Positions 1 to 8,044 of a stretch of 13,458 nt of DNA are shown piece after piece. A program made the translations under genes and the position numbers. Position 1 is the stretch's first letter. The number at the start of each line of letters is the position of its first letter. The notes beneath the pieces are model-generated. The model did no database searches. It saw nothing but the letters and a program-made list of their open reading frames with translations, and had not been told where the DNA came from. Origin of the DNA: Gammaproteobacteria bacterium (lineage in GTDB: Bacteria > Pseudomonadota > Gammaproteobacteria > UBA6429 > Thiohalophilaceae); NCBI GenBank assembly GCA_003233255.1, contig QILH01000163.1, positions 1 through 13,458 of the forward strand. Reading direction: 5' to 3'.

Positions 1-185
1 GCAAACGGGAAGGCAAAACTAAAGCTGAATATAATAACTCCACCGCTGAAGCCCTGTTGTTTAATATAAGAAAACATGCCTACAGATTTTATGTCCGGCG
101 CGATACTGTTGCCCACGTAAAACAAATAAACAATAGTCGTCACAGCCAATAATAAAACTATGCTACTGATATTTTGTTTATTCAT
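1..185 (-). CDS. Small membrane protein, truncated at the window edge
   Basis: This reading frame starts at an ATG at 183-185 and runs off the left edge, so only the first 61 codons are seen. The start is well supported: a strong Shine-Dalgarno (GAGGTGAG) lies a few bases upstream. The translation begins MNKQNISSIVLLLAVTTIVY, a hydrophobic segment at about residues 8-24. A short loop follows, then a second hydrophobic stretch rich in Phe, Ile and Gly from about residue 48 to the edge. This suggests a polytopic inner-membrane protein. It lies 37 nt downstream of ybbP on the same strand with no visible terminator between them, so it may share the ybbAP transcript. I do not recognise the family from this fragment. 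Confidence 0.6.
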   Translation of the reverse strand, partial: MNKQNISSIVLLLAVTTIVYLFYVGNSIAPDIKSVGMFSYIKQQGFSGGVIIFSFSFAFPF

Positions 186-222
186 ATGCTCACCTCATTA
201 AGCTGGGCTATAAAGACGTATT

Positions 223-2736
223 TTACGTTTGTCGAAATGTATCTATAGGCGGTTGCGATAGAACTTTATTGGTACTGAGCAAACCGATAATAGTGATAGC
301 AATAGCGCCGCCGATAATTCCAATGAGTATTGGCGTGATCGAAAATCCGTATTCGAATTTAAATACCTGTTTAGCGAGGATCATGCCCGTCATCGAAGCC
401 GCAAAACCGGCAATTCCCCCAGAGATACCACCCAATAATAAAAATTCGGTACTGATGCCACGTAGAATCCATTTTTTCGAGGCTCCCAGAGTGTGCAACA
501 GAGCTGCTTCCTGACGTCGTTCATCTTGCGTTGTTTTTAAAGCGGTCAACATAATAATCACTCCGATGATAAGGGTAAAACCCAGTAAATATTCAACCGC
601 AATCGCGATGCGATCCATCAGAGTTCGTATACGGCTTATGATCACGTCAATATCAATTATCGATATATTGGGATATTGCTGAACCAGTCCAATTAAATGT
701 TTAGCCTGATCACCATGAAGGTGCAAACTCGTAACCCAGTTAGCATCATAATCATCAAGTAGACCATGCGGTAACAGGGAAAAGAAGTTCACCCGGAACG
801 ATCCCCATTCCACACCCCGTATATTAACTAGCTCAACTTGCTGAATATCCCCACCGATATTAAATGTAAGTTTATCACCCAGGCTTAGATTAAATATGCT
901 GGCGATCCTGGGATCTAATGATATATAGGGCTTACCTTTTTCATTGGCTTGCCACCACCGTCCTGCTATAACTTTGTTGCCGGCAGGAAGGTCTTTGCGC
1001 CACGACAGGTTAAATTCGTGTAAAACCATGTTTTTAGCCTGTTGATTCTCAAAATCATCGGCCTTAATTCCTTTACCATTAATTTCAATCAGGCGCCCTC
1101 GAACCATCGGTGAAAAGGGCGGAGGTGTGATGCCTTTTGATTCAAAAAAGGTCTTAATACCCGCCAGCTGATCTCGTTGAACATTGGTAATAAAATAATT
1201 TGGCGTATCAGTGGGCATCGTATTTCGCCATCCACTTAGTAATTCCGTTCTAATTTCGCCATTTAGTAAAATAAACATTATTCCGAGCCCAAACGCAGTA
1301 ATTTGTAACGATGATAAATTACCTCGACGGGTCAGGTTAGCTAATCCGTAGCGCCAACTCACGCCTATCCAGTTGCGTAGTGGTTTTAACAAATAAACCG
1401 TAAGCCTTGCCGTAATATACAAGGCTAACAGGGTTCCAATCGTGCCGGCTAAAATATACTGAACAACCAGACCATCACCTAATTTCCAGACCCACAAGGT
1501 GAAAATTGCACCGATAAATATGATTACAAATGATTTACTGAATACAGATACATTTTCGTCTCTCCGTAATACGCGGATGGGCGATGCTTTACGCAGCAAC
1601 CATATCGGCGGGAGAACAAATCCGAGCAAGGCAATTAAACCCGTTAACCCACCGGTTATTAAAGGGCTGAGGTCCGGTTGCGGCAAGTCTTCTATTATAA
1701 GATTTGACATGATTTCGGCTAGAGCAAATTGTGCAAGATAGCCAATGAGGCAACCTATTAAGATGACCACAGTGGCAAAAATTAACATCTCGATTAAAAA
1801 ATAGTTAAATATTTTCGCCTGGGTAAGTCCCTGCGCACGCAGAATTGCCACGGTATCAACATGCCGACGAGTATAACGTTGTGCGGCCATCGCAGTGGCA
1901 ATGCTGCCTAATAACACACTAATAAGTGCAATAATATTTAAAAAGAATTCTGCACGCTCAAAAGCAAATCGAATCTCAGGTCGCCCTCCGCGGACTGAAA
2001 TGTACTGCTCTCCAGAGATAGGCGTAGCCTTTACCTTGTTACTAAAAGCATCAACAGCAAGCGGCTCCCCCGCGATCAAAAATCGGTGATTAATACGACT
2101 TCCTTTTTGCTCCAGAAAAGTATCCGGTAAATCTTTAATGTTCATCATCAATCGAGGCGCCATGCGAAAAAAGTCACCACCACGATCGGGTTCGTACTCA
2201 ATTATTTTAGCAATAACAAATTCTTTACCGCCCAGAGTAACTTTTGTACCCAATGGAATTTGAAATGCCTGCAATAATCGTTGTGGAGCCCAAACTTCTC
2301 CAGATTTTGGTGCCCCATGATAACTAAAGCGTTCACCAAACGCTTCGTTTCTTAACTTCAATTCCCCTCGTAAGGGGTAGTGCTCATCTACCGCCTTGAT
2401 TTCGACCAGTCTTAAATGATCAAAGGCTCTGAGCTCAGCAGTTGAATTTGAGTAGTCAATCAGAATGACACTGCGTAATAATTTCATATACGATGAAGAT
2501 AGCTCGTATTCATTAGCAAGTTTGAACCGTTCTGGTTTAATCGGAATTTTTGCCGCAATCACAAAATCGGCCGCCAGTAGTTCGCTTGATTGCTCATGTA
2601 TGGCACGATCAACTCGATTGGTAAAAAATCCTACCGTAGTAATACTGGCAACACAAATAATCAAGGCCATCGCCAGCAAATTAAGCTCACCGGCTTTCCA
2701 GTCACGGACTAAGAATCGTAGTGATAATTTAAACAT
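223..2736 (-). CDS. ybbP: YbbP-type FtsX-like ABC transporter permease
   Basis: An 837-residue inner-membrane permease of the FtsX/MacB superfamily, close to the usual length of about 800 for YbbP. One membrane helix lies near residues 20-38, followed by a large periplasmic region. A first FtsX-like domain has helices at about 264-284, 313-337 and 361-382. Two central helices follow (about 403-418 and 424-448), plus a hydrophobic stretch at 476-491. After a second periplasmic region comes a C-terminal FtsX domain (about 713-830) with the typical cytoplasmic stretch DERRQEAALLHTLGASKKWI. The start lies 3 nt after the ybbA stop, so the two are surely one operon. The pair probably forms a mechanotransmission-type complex for lipids, lipoproteins or hydrophobic compounds. 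The substrate is not established for the family and cannot be read from sequence. An alternative is a LolCE- or MacB-like role, but gene order and the duplicated FtsX layout fit YbbP better. Confidence 0.9.
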   Translation of the reverse strand: MFKLSLRFLVRDWKAGELNLLAMALIICVASITTVGFFTNRVDRAIHEQSSELLAADFVIAAKIPIKPERFKLANEYELSSSYMKLLRSVILIDYSNSTAELRAFDHLRLVEIKAVDEHYPLRGELKLRNEAFGERFSYHGAPKSGEVWAPQRLLQAFQIPLGTKVTLGGKEFVIAKIIEYEPDRGGDFFRMAPRLMMNIKDLPDTFLEQKGSRINHRFLIAGEPLAVDAFSNKVKATPISGEQYISVRGGRPEIRFAFERAEFFLNIIALISVLLGSIATAMAAQRYTRRHVDTVAILRAQGLTQAKIFNYFLIEMLIFATVVILIGCLIGYLAQFALAEIMSNLIIEDLPQPDLSPLITGGLTGLIALLGFVLPPIWLLRKASPIRVLRRDENVSVFSKSFVIIFIGAIFTLWVWKLGDGLVVQYILAGTIGTLLALYITARLTVYLLKPLRNWIGVSWRYGLANLTRRGNLSSLQITAFGLGIMFILLNGEIRTELLSGWRNTMPTDTPNYFITNVQRDQLAGIKTFFESKGITPPPFSPMVRGRLIEINGKGIKADDFENQQAKNMVLHEFNLSWRKDLPAGNKVIAGRWWQANEKGKPYISLDPRIASIFNLSLGDKLTFNIGGDIQQVELVNIRGVEWGSFRVNFFSLLPHGLLDDYDANWVTSLHLHGDQAKHLIGLVQQYPNISIIDIDVIISRIRTLMDRIAIAVEYLLGFTLIIGVIIMLTALKTTQDERRQEAALLHTLGASKKWILRGISTEFLLLGGISGGIAGFAASMTGMILAKQVFKFEYGFSITPILIGIIGGAIAITIIGLLSTNKVLSQPPIDTFRQT

Positions 2737-2739
2737 TTT

Positions 2740-3426
2740 CTATTTATTAGTCTCATCTGATAATACTTCACCGCCCGACAGGGTGATCACTCTTTCACAT
2801 CGACTTGCTAACCCGATATCATGGGTCGCTATAATCAGACTGGTTTGACGTTCATGATTAAGTTCAAATAAAAGATCGACCACCGTTTGGCTGGTTTTTA
2901 AATCAAGGTTTCCTGTCGGCTCGTCAGCAAATAATAGCACCGGTTTAATGACAAAAGCTCGTGCGATCGCACAACGCTGTTGTTCACCACCTGATAATTG
3001 ATTTGGGTAGTGATCCAATCGGTGCGACAGGCCAACTCTATCTAGAATTGATAAGGTTTTAGATTTTGCCTGACTGGAATTCAATATCTCCAACGATAGC
3101 AGGACGTTTTCATAGGCCGTTAGATGCTGTAACAGTTGAAAAGACTGGAAGATAAAGGCAACTCGACCGGCCCTTAATTTAGCTCGTCCATCTTCACTTA
3201 ATTTGGTAATATCTTTATCTGAAAAATAAATAGAACCCGCACTGGGTAAATCCAGTCCGGCTAACAACCCTAACAGGGTGGTTTTACCCGAGCCCGAGGC
3301 ACCAACAATGGCATTGGTACTGGCGGCACTAAATGTTAAATTAATGGTCTTAAGGATCTGCAGGGGTTTACCCCCTGAGCTTAGAGTTTTGCTAACATTT
3401 TCAGCTTTTAAAAAAGGTATGCTCAT
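2740..3426 (-). CDS. ybbA: YbbA-type ABC transporter ATP-binding protein
   Basis: A 228-residue ABC ATPase of the LolD/MacB/YbbA group and the nucleotide-binding partner of the downstream permease. All catalytic motifs are intact: Walker A GASGSGKT (42-49), Q-loop Gln94, signature LSGGEQQR (144-151), Walker B ending in Asp168-Glu169 followed by PTGNLD, and the switch His202. The motif set RAKLRAGRVAFIFQSFQLL (81-99) is typical of this subfamily. It acts in the cytoplasm at the inner face of the membrane. The stop lies 3 nt before the ybbP start. The ATG complement (3424-3426) shares two bases with the tesA ATG on the other strand. Each gene's promoter must therefore lie inside the other gene's 5' coding part. 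The same tesA/ybbA divergence is known from E. coli. Confidence 0.95.
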   Translation of the reverse strand: MSIPFLKAENVSKTLSSGGKPLQILKTINLTFSAASTNAIVGASGSGKTTLLGLLAGLDLPSAGSIYFSDKDITKLSEDGRAKLRAGRVAFIFQSFQLLQHLTAYENVLLSLEILNSSQAKSKTLSILDRVGLSHRLDHYPNQLSGGEQQRCAIARAFVIKPVLLFADEPTGNLDLKTSQTVVDLLFELNHERQTSLIIATHDIGLASRCERVITLSGGEVLSDETNK

Positions 3427-4039
3427 GTCTCGTTTTGCTCTATTTATATCGATTTTTTTATTAATATTAGCCCCTCTTACCGGTACTGCGGCAGAGCCTA
3501 AAATTCTGGTTATGGGCGACAGCCTGAGTACCGCCTTTGGTATTGAGCGATCACAGGGTTGGGTCAGTCTGCTGCAAAATCATTTAAACTCAACCGGTAA
3601 ATACTATAAAGTCATTAACGCCAGCGTCAGCGGAGAAACCACCCGGGGCGGACTGGTTCGTCTGCCTCGAACTCTAAAAAAACACCAGCCTGATATAGTA
3701 ATCATTGCGTTAGGCGGTAATGATGGCCTGCGAGGTTTACCACTTAATCAATTTCGTAGTAACCTGGATACCATGATCTCACTAGCAAAATCATCGAATG
3801 CTAAAGTGCTGTTATCCGGGGTTCGTATCCCTCCGAATCTTGGCTTGACTTATGTCGCTGGCTTTATTCATGTTTATACGGAAATGGCTCAAAAACATAA
3901 TATCCCGTTAGTTCAATATATACTTAAAAATGTATCGACTAAGGCGAACCTTATGCAAGACGATGGCATTCACCCAACGGCTAAAGCCCAGCCTGTTATT
4001 CTAAAAAACGTTTTATCTGAATTAAAAAAACTTATCTAA
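3425..4039 (+). CDS. tesA: TesA-type periplasmic SGNH/GDSL esterase (acyl-CoA thioesterase I / lysophospholipase L1)
   Basis: A 204-residue SGNH hydrolase with an N-terminal signal peptide: Ser-Arg, a hydrophobic core to about residue 18, and probable cleavage near Ala23. It is therefore exported to the periplasm. The four SGNH blocks are present: GDSL at 31-34 with nucleophile Ser33, Gly70 in the SVSGETT block, GGND at 97-100, and Asp180-x-x-His183 in DDGIHP. The known E. coli enzyme hydrolyses acyl-CoAs, lysophospholipids and esters. The frame stays open upstream to 3278, but that part is the antisense of ybbA. I chose ATG 3425 because AAGG at about 3413-3416 is well spaced and the signal peptide begins there. 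An in-frame ATG at 3419 would add two residues but has no room for that Shine-Dalgarno. It is divergent from ybbA and convergent with the lipoprotein gene, 21 nt away. Confidence 0.93.
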   Translation: MSRFALFISIFLLILAPLTGTAAEPKILVMGDSLSTAFGIERSQGWVSLLQNHLNSTGKYYKVINASVSGETTRGGLVRLPRTLKKHQPDIVIIALGGNDGLRGLPLNQFRSNLDTMISLAKSSNAKVLLSGVRIPPNLGLTYVAGFIHVYTEMAQKHNIPLVQYILKNVSTKANLMQDDGIHPTAKAQPVILKNVLSELKKLI

Positions 4040-4060
4040 ATAAGTAGATAAATTACGGCT

Positions 4061-4918
4061 TTATTCTTCAGCCGCTAATTCTGAAAAAATATTACTGAAG
4101 TAATCTATTCTCTCGCCAACATGTGCCTTTTGCTCGACGGTAATAGTTTCAGCAAAGGCTAACATCAAAGCTTTGACCTGTTTACTGTTATAAATCAGTT
4201 TTTGTTTGTGTTCATCCGTTTGGTAATCTTCTGGTGTATTAATTAATCTGACAAGCTGTTCTTTTTTTTGTTCTTTGCCAAGTTCATTAGCAAATAAAAT
4301 TCCTTTTAATTCAGCTTGCCAGGCTGCCCTGAATTCCATCCGATCATCATGAATTGATTTGAATTTTTCAGGCCAGGATCTTAATAGAATTTCCTGTTCA
4401 GGGCTTAACTCGCCCACCCAGTCTGAAAAATTATCCACCATTTTGTTGCCACCATTTTCTATTTTTTCTGTTTCGGTGGTTTCAGAAAATTCTTCGACAA
4501 TCTCTTTATTTTGTTCCGCAAACGTCTTAAATAAATCGAGCTTCTGTTCTTCATCAAGCGTTAAAAATAATTCAGTCATCTCAGGCGACACCTGTTCTAA
4601 AAGAGCCCGCCAGTAACCAGAAATTTGGGCAAATACTATCTCCGTATTTTCGTCATTTAAGCCTTGCTGAGTATATTTTTTTATTTCTTTTAAGTCTTCC
4701 GCATAGATCGTAAGTTGTGATTTTCGATGCCACTGCAGTAACTGTTCTATGCGTTTTTCTACATCGACTTCCTGTGCCTCGCTAAGAGTTACAAAATCAT
4801 TCACCATTCCGGCTAACACCCAGTCGGCATTATTATAGAGTGTCTTGAAACTGCAAGCAGAAAGCACCAGCACCATACTGGCAAGCACAAACAGCTTGAA
4901 GGAAATTAACATCTTCAT
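4061..4918 (-). CDS. DUF6279-type lipoprotein
   Basis: A 285-residue probable lipoprotein. The N-terminus has a lysine-flanked hydrophobic stretch ending in the lipobox LSAC, with Cys22 as the lipidated residue. Next comes SFKTLYNNADWVLAGMV, and then LLQWHRKSQL near residue 60. Those two blocks resemble DUF6279 family proteins as I remember them. The remainder is highly charged and helical, rich in Glu, Lys and Gln, with long amphipathic stretches and no catalytic motif. Its ATG overlaps the proB stop in an ATGA arrangement, so translation is probably coupled to proB although the two products have no obvious common task. After Cys22 comes Ser rather than Asp, which favours an outer-membrane location under the +2 rule; this is inference. 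Function is unknown. Confidence 0.8.
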   Translation of the reverse strand: MKMLISFKLFVLASMVLVLSACSFKTLYNNADWVLAGMVNDFVTLSEAQEVDVEKRIEQLLQWHRKSQLTIYAEDLKEIKKYTQQGLNDENTEIVFAQISGYWRALLEQVSPEMTELFLTLDEEQKLDLFKTFAEQNKEIVEEFSETTETEKIENGGNKMVDNFSDWVGELSPEQEILLRSWPEKFKSIHDDRMEFRAAWQAELKGILFANELGKEQKKEQLVRLINTPEDYQTDEHKQKLIYNSKQVKALMLAFAETITVEQKAHVGERIDYFSNIFSELAAEE

Positions 4919-6042
4919 GTCACCACTGTAATAATCATGTTATCCCTGTGAATCAGTTCTTCCTCATCAATATAACCTAAAATTGATTCTATTTTGTCAC
5001 TTGAGACCCCAATAAGTTTCACGGTTTCATCTGAATTATAATTGATTAATCCTCGAGCTATCTCAATACCTTGCTCACTGAGACAACTTACCATTTCACC
5101 GCGTTGAAACTGGCCTCGCACCGCTAAAATACCCACCGCAAGCAAACTGCCTCCCTTGCCCTGTAACACCTTGCAGGCACCTTTATCCAGAACCAATGAC
5201 CCCGCTAATTGCAATTGCCCGGCAAGCCACTGTTTTCTGGCCGTCACCTGAGTTTGTGCCGCCATCAAACAAGTACCTAGATTTTCACCGTCCATTAATT
5301 TGTTTAATATATTCTCTTCTCGACCGGAGGCTATTATCGTCGATGAGCCAGAGCGAGCGGCTAATCGAGCTGCACGTAATTTTGTAACCATACCGCCGCG
5401 TCCAAGGTGACCGCCCTTATCACTGACCATGGCATCCAGACGATCGTCACCCACTTCGGCATCATGGACTATCTTTGCCTTGGGATTTTCTCGAGGATTA
5501 CTTTCGTATAAACCCGCCTGATCAGTCAGAATAATCAAATGATCGGCTTCGATCAAATTGGCCACCAATGCGGCCAGGGTATCATTATCTCCAAAACGTA
5601 TTTCATCATAAACAACCGTATCGTTTTCATTCACAACCGGAATAATCTGATGCTTAAGCAAGGTACGTAATGTACTGCGGGCATTCAGGTAACGTTGACG
5701 ATTGGCCAGATCATCATGGGTTAGTAATACCTGCGCGGTATGAAAACTATACTTTTGAAAGGAAGATTCATAGGCCTGCACCAGCCCCATTTGCCCAATT
5801 GCCGCTGCCGCCTGTAATTCATGCAAAGCACGTGGGCGGACTTTCCATTTTAAACGAGCCATACCTTCGGCAACGGCACCCGATGAGACTAAAACTATTT
5901 CAATACCATTTTTTTTAAGCTGGGCCATCTGCGCGACCCACTGTTCGATGCCTTCACGGTTTAACCCCATGCCATCATTGGTCAATAAGGCACTGCCAAT
6001 TTTGATAACAATTCGTTTTGCTGTTTTAATCGAGTTGCGCAT
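4915..6042 (-). CDS. proB: Glutamate 5-kinase with PUA domain
   Basis: A 375-residue cytoplasmic enzyme that phosphorylates glutamate to gamma-glutamyl phosphate, the first and feedback-controlled step of proline synthesis. Residues 8-260 form the amino-acid kinase domain: KIGSALL with Lys14, SSGAVAEG at 53-60, NENDTV at 138-143, FGDNDTLAA at 150-158, TDQAGLY at 173-179 and GRGGMVTK at 214-221. Residues 274-355 form the C-terminal PUA domain found in long-form ProB. Length matches the family (E. coli has 367). The start lies 1 nt after the obgE stop, and its stop overlaps the next ATG by 4 nt, so obgE-proB-lipoprotein is one transcript. No proA is visible next to it, so proline synthesis is split between loci. 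The rplU-rpmA-obg-proB order is seen in Pseudomonas and other proteobacteria. Confidence 0.97.
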   Translation of the reverse strand: MRNSIKTAKRIVIKIGSALLTNDGMGLNREGIEQWVAQMAQLKKNGIEIVLVSSGAVAEGMARLKWKVRPRALHELQAAAAIGQMGLVQAYESSFQKYSFHTAQVLLTHDDLANRQRYLNARSTLRTLLKHQIIPVVNENDTVVYDEIRFGDNDTLAALVANLIEADHLIILTDQAGLYESNPRENPKAKIVHDAEVGDDRLDAMVSDKGGHLGRGGMVTKLRAARLAARSGSSTIIASGREENILNKLMDGENLGTCLMAAQTQVTARKQWLAGQLQLAGSLVLDKGACKVLQGKGGSLLAVGILAVRGQFQRGEMVSCLSEQGIEIARGLINYNSDETVKLIGVSSDKIESILGYIDEEELIHRDNMIITVVT

Positions 6043-6043
6043 T

Positions 6044-7108
6044 TTATTCTTTATTATCTATCATCTCAGAATCAGACTGCTCTTCTTCAGAATGAGTCCT
6101 TTGTTTATCAACTAATTCCATAATGTCATAACACAGTTGCTGGGTGCCTTCTTTTTGTAACGCAGATATTTTATATATCGGGCCTTTCCAGTCGATATTA
6201 TCAATAACCGCCTGACAATGTTGCTCGCTATCGACATCAGGGGCTAAAAGATCGAGTTTATTCAACACCAGCCAGCGATCATAATCAGCCAGGTCATCAC
6301 TGTACTTTTTCAATTCGTTTTCAATAGTTCGAAATGATTCCGAAGGATCACTCTCATCGTAAGGCACAACATCGACAATGTGTAACAACAGGCGCGTACG
6401 CGAGATGTGTTTTAAAAACTGAATACCCAGTCCGGCGCCTTCGGCTGCACCTTCAATGATGCCCGGTATATCGGCAATCACAAAGCTACGATCTGCTTCG
6501 ATACGCACCACACCTAAATTCGGATACAAGGTGGTAAAAGGATAATCCGCCACCTTGGGTTTGGCCGAAGAAACGGAACGAATAAAGGTCGACTTGCCGG
6601 CATTCGGTAAGCCCAGCAGCCCTACATCGGCCAGTACTTTTAATTCCAGATGCAGCTGACGAACCTCGGCCGGTTTGCCCTTGGTGATCTTGCGCGGCGC
6701 ACGATTGGTGCTGCTTTTAAAATTGATATTGCCCTGACCATGATAACCGCCCTGTGCCACTTTTAGTTGCTGACCCACTTTAATCAGCTCGCCCAAAATT
6801 TCCTGGGTATTTATTTCCACCACGATCGTGCCCAGTGGCACCTTGATATACAGGTCTTCCCCCCCTTTGCCGGTACAGTTTTTACCGCGCCCGGGCTGGC
6901 CATTTTCGGCCTTAAAGGTTCGGGTAAAACGAAAGTCCGCCAGGGTGTTGGAGTTATTATCGCCCACCAGATAAACGCTGCCACCATTGCCGCCATCCCC
7001 GCCATCGGGACCACCAAAGGGAATGTATTTCTCACGCCGAAAACTCAGACAACCGTCGCCGCCCTTGCCGGACTCGACTCTTATTTTGGCTTCATCTACA
7101 AATTTCAT
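6044..7108 (-). CDS. obgE: GTPase ObgE/CgtA, 50S assembly factor
   Basis: A 354-residue Obg-family GTPase that binds the 50S subunit in late assembly and links it to growth control. Residues 1-158 are the glycine-rich Obg fold, with GGDGGNGGSVYLV in the typical place. The G domain carries G1 GLPNAGKS (166-173), the FTTLYPNLG switch I region (191-199), G3 DIPG (213-216), G4 NKLD (283-286) and G5 near SAL (315-317). The C-terminus is short and acidic, as in many gammaproteobacteria. The gene is cut off from rpmA by a strong terminator plus a 134-bp repeat, so obgE probably has its own promoter in 7109-7307. I could not identify a convincing one. An AGGTG stretch about 12 nt upstream of the ATG is a rather distant ribosome-binding site. 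It is followed 1 nt later by proB. Confidence 0.97.
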   Translation of the reverse strand: MKFVDEAKIRVESGKGGDGCLSFRREKYIPFGGPDGGDGGNGGSVYLVGDNNSNTLADFRFTRTFKAENGQPGRGKNCTGKGGEDLYIKVPLGTIVVEINTQEILGELIKVGQQLKVAQGGYHGQGNINFKSSTNRAPRKITKGKPAEVRQLHLELKVLADVGLLGLPNAGKSTFIRSVSSAKPKVADYPFTTLYPNLGVVRIEADRSFVIADIPGIIEGAAEGAGLGIQFLKHISRTRLLLHIVDVVPYDESDPSESFRTIENELKKYSDDLADYDRWLVLNKLDLLAPDVDSEQHCQAVIDNIDWKGPIYKISALQKEGTQQLCYDIMELVDKQRTHSEEEQSDSEMIDNKE

Positions 7109-7130
7109 TTAAAACAACCACACCTAATTA

Positions 7131-7264
7131 CGTCATTCTGTTGGACACAGGAATCATACATTTCGTCATACCCGCGAGGCACATTTCCTCTGGCGAGGAG
7201 AACCCAGCTCTTGTTCATATTGCTGGATCCCCTTCTCCAGGGGAATGAAACCAGGGGATGACAG
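7131..7264. repeat. Degenerate REP/MITE-like palindromic repeat upstream of obgE
   Basis: This stretch contains GTCAT-type ends in opposite orientation: GTCATTCTG at 7132-7140 and GTCATACCC at 7165-7173 against GGGGATGAC at 7255-7263. It also has two internal hairpins: TCCTC-N4-GAGGA at 7186-7199 and TCCCCT-N5-AGGGGA at 7228-7244. The ends resemble the dispersed GTCAT-CCC...GGG-ATGAC elements common in proteobacterial intergenic DNA. It encodes nothing convincing. Exact borders are uncertain; 7164-7263 may be one unit and 7131-7163 an older fragment. Confidence 0.55.
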
Positions 7265-7307
7265 CAAAATAGAGCATCTATAAGGTATAACATTAATACG
7301 CCTAAAA

Positions 7308-7335
7308 CAAAAAAGCCCCGTCACTGACGAGGCTC
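7308..7335 (-). terminator. Rho-independent terminator of rplU-rpmA
   Basis: Read on the minus strand, a 9-bp stem AGCCTCGTC / GACGGGGCT (one T-G wobble) closes a 3-nt loop. A run of at least five T follows directly. It lies 27 nt past the rpmA stop and should end most rplU-rpmA transcripts before obgE. Confidence 0.92.
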
Positions 7336-7361
7336 TTTAGAATTTTAATCTACGTTTGAGC

Positions 7362-7619
7362 TTAAGCGGTGACGATGCTTACAAAGCTACGTTTATGCGG
7401 ACCTTTTTTCTCAAACTTAACCACGCCGGTTGCCTTGGCAAACAGGGTGTCGTCTTTACCTCGTCCCACATTCAGTCCAGGGTGAAATTTGGTGCCGCGT
7501 TGACGAACCAGAATATTGCCTGCGAGCACTTGCTCACCACCAAAGCGTTTCACACCAAGGCGTTTCGATTCTGAATCGCGGCCGTTACGAGTACTACCAC
7601 CTGCTTTTTTATGTGCCAT
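7362..7619 (-). CDS. rpmA: 50S ribosomal protein bL27
   Basis: An 85-residue ribosomal protein of normal length. The N-terminus MAHKKAGGSTRNGRDSESKR is the conserved basic tail that reaches toward the peptidyl-transferase centre. The core GNILVRQRGTKFHPG and the FEKKG near the C-terminus are intact. There is no N-terminal extension of the kind that Firmicutes cleave. A good Shine-Dalgarno (AGAGGAT) precedes the ATG, which lies 12 nt after the rplU stop, so both are translated from one mRNA. The terminator follows directly. Confidence 0.98.
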   Translation of the reverse strand: MAHKKAGGSTRNGRDSESKRLGVKRFGGEQVLAGNILVRQRGTKFHPGLNVGRGKDDTLFAKATGVVKFEKKGPHKRSFVSIVTA

Positions 7620-7631
7620 CTATAAATCCTC

Positions 7632-7943
7632 TTAGCCGCTGATACCGGTTATTTCCAGCTCAGTAAAGTGCTGGCGGTGACCTTGTTCTTTCTGGTGATG
7701 CTTACGACGACGGAATTTGATAATGCGGATTTTTTTGCCGCGACCATGCGCCTTCACCGTTGCAGTCACTTTTCCACCATCTAGATACGGTGCGCCGACC
7801 TTAATATCTTCGCCATTGGCAACCATTAATACTTTATCCAGGTCGACACTGCTGCCTTCGTCGGCGGTCAGTTTTTCGACTTTGATGCTTTGACCTTCGG
7901 TCACTCGGTACTGCTTACCACCGGTTTCAATTACTGCGTACAT
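7632..7943 (-). CDS. rplU: 50S ribosomal protein bL21
   Basis: A 103-residue ribosomal protein that binds 23S rRNA, of the usual length. It starts MYAVIETGGKQYRV, and the basic block GRGKKIRIIKFRRRKHHQK (88-106 region of the alignment, here about residues 67-85) and the ending ITGISG are typical. It is the first gene of the rplU-rpmA unit. The ATG has a good AGGAGA Shine-Dalgarno about 9 nt upstream. Transcription should start near 8009 from the promoter at 8016-8044, giving a leader of about 65 nt. I see no recognisable r-protein autoregulatory structure in that leader. Confidence 0.98.
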   Translation of the reverse strand: MYAVIETGGKQYRVTEGQSIKVEKLTADEGSSVDLDKVLMVANGEDIKVGAPYLDGGKVTATVKAHGRGKKIRIIKFRRRKHHQKEQGHRQHFTELEITGISG

Positions 7944-8015
7944 CTACCTGATTCTCCTGGGAATTCTACACCGGCGGAGCCAATTTAAGAATGGAACCTG
8001 CCGTAAAGGGGCGCA

Positions 8016-8044
8016 ATTTTATCCGCTTGGCGGGCCTGGGTCAA
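8016..8044 (-). promoter_or_regulatory. Sigma70 promoter for rplU-rpmA
   Basis: On the minus strand, TTGACC (8039-8044) is separated by exactly 17 nt from TAAAAT (8016-8021). Each hexamer matches the consensus at 5 of 6 positions. The predicted start near 8009 fits the rplU ATG at 7943. Confidence 0.85.

Noticed and set aside
3278..3424. Upstream extension of the tesA frame
   Set aside because: It is antisense to the ybbA Walker A region; the signal peptide and a ribosome-binding site place the tesA start at 3425.
4056..4074. Small hairpin CGGCT/AGCCG between convergent tesA and the lipoprotein gene
   Set aside because: Only 5 bp with a 9-nt loop, partly inside coding sequence and without a T run on either strand.
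6767..7261. Long open frame on the plus strand opposite obgE
   Set aside because: It is antisense to the conserved Obg glycine-rich domain, has no ribosome-binding site and no recognisable protein features; the Gly codons of Obg keep the opposite frame open.
7105..7293. 62-codon frame on the minus strand upstream of obgE
   Set aside because: It is the translation of the palindromic repeat, overlaps the obgE start region and shows no coding character.
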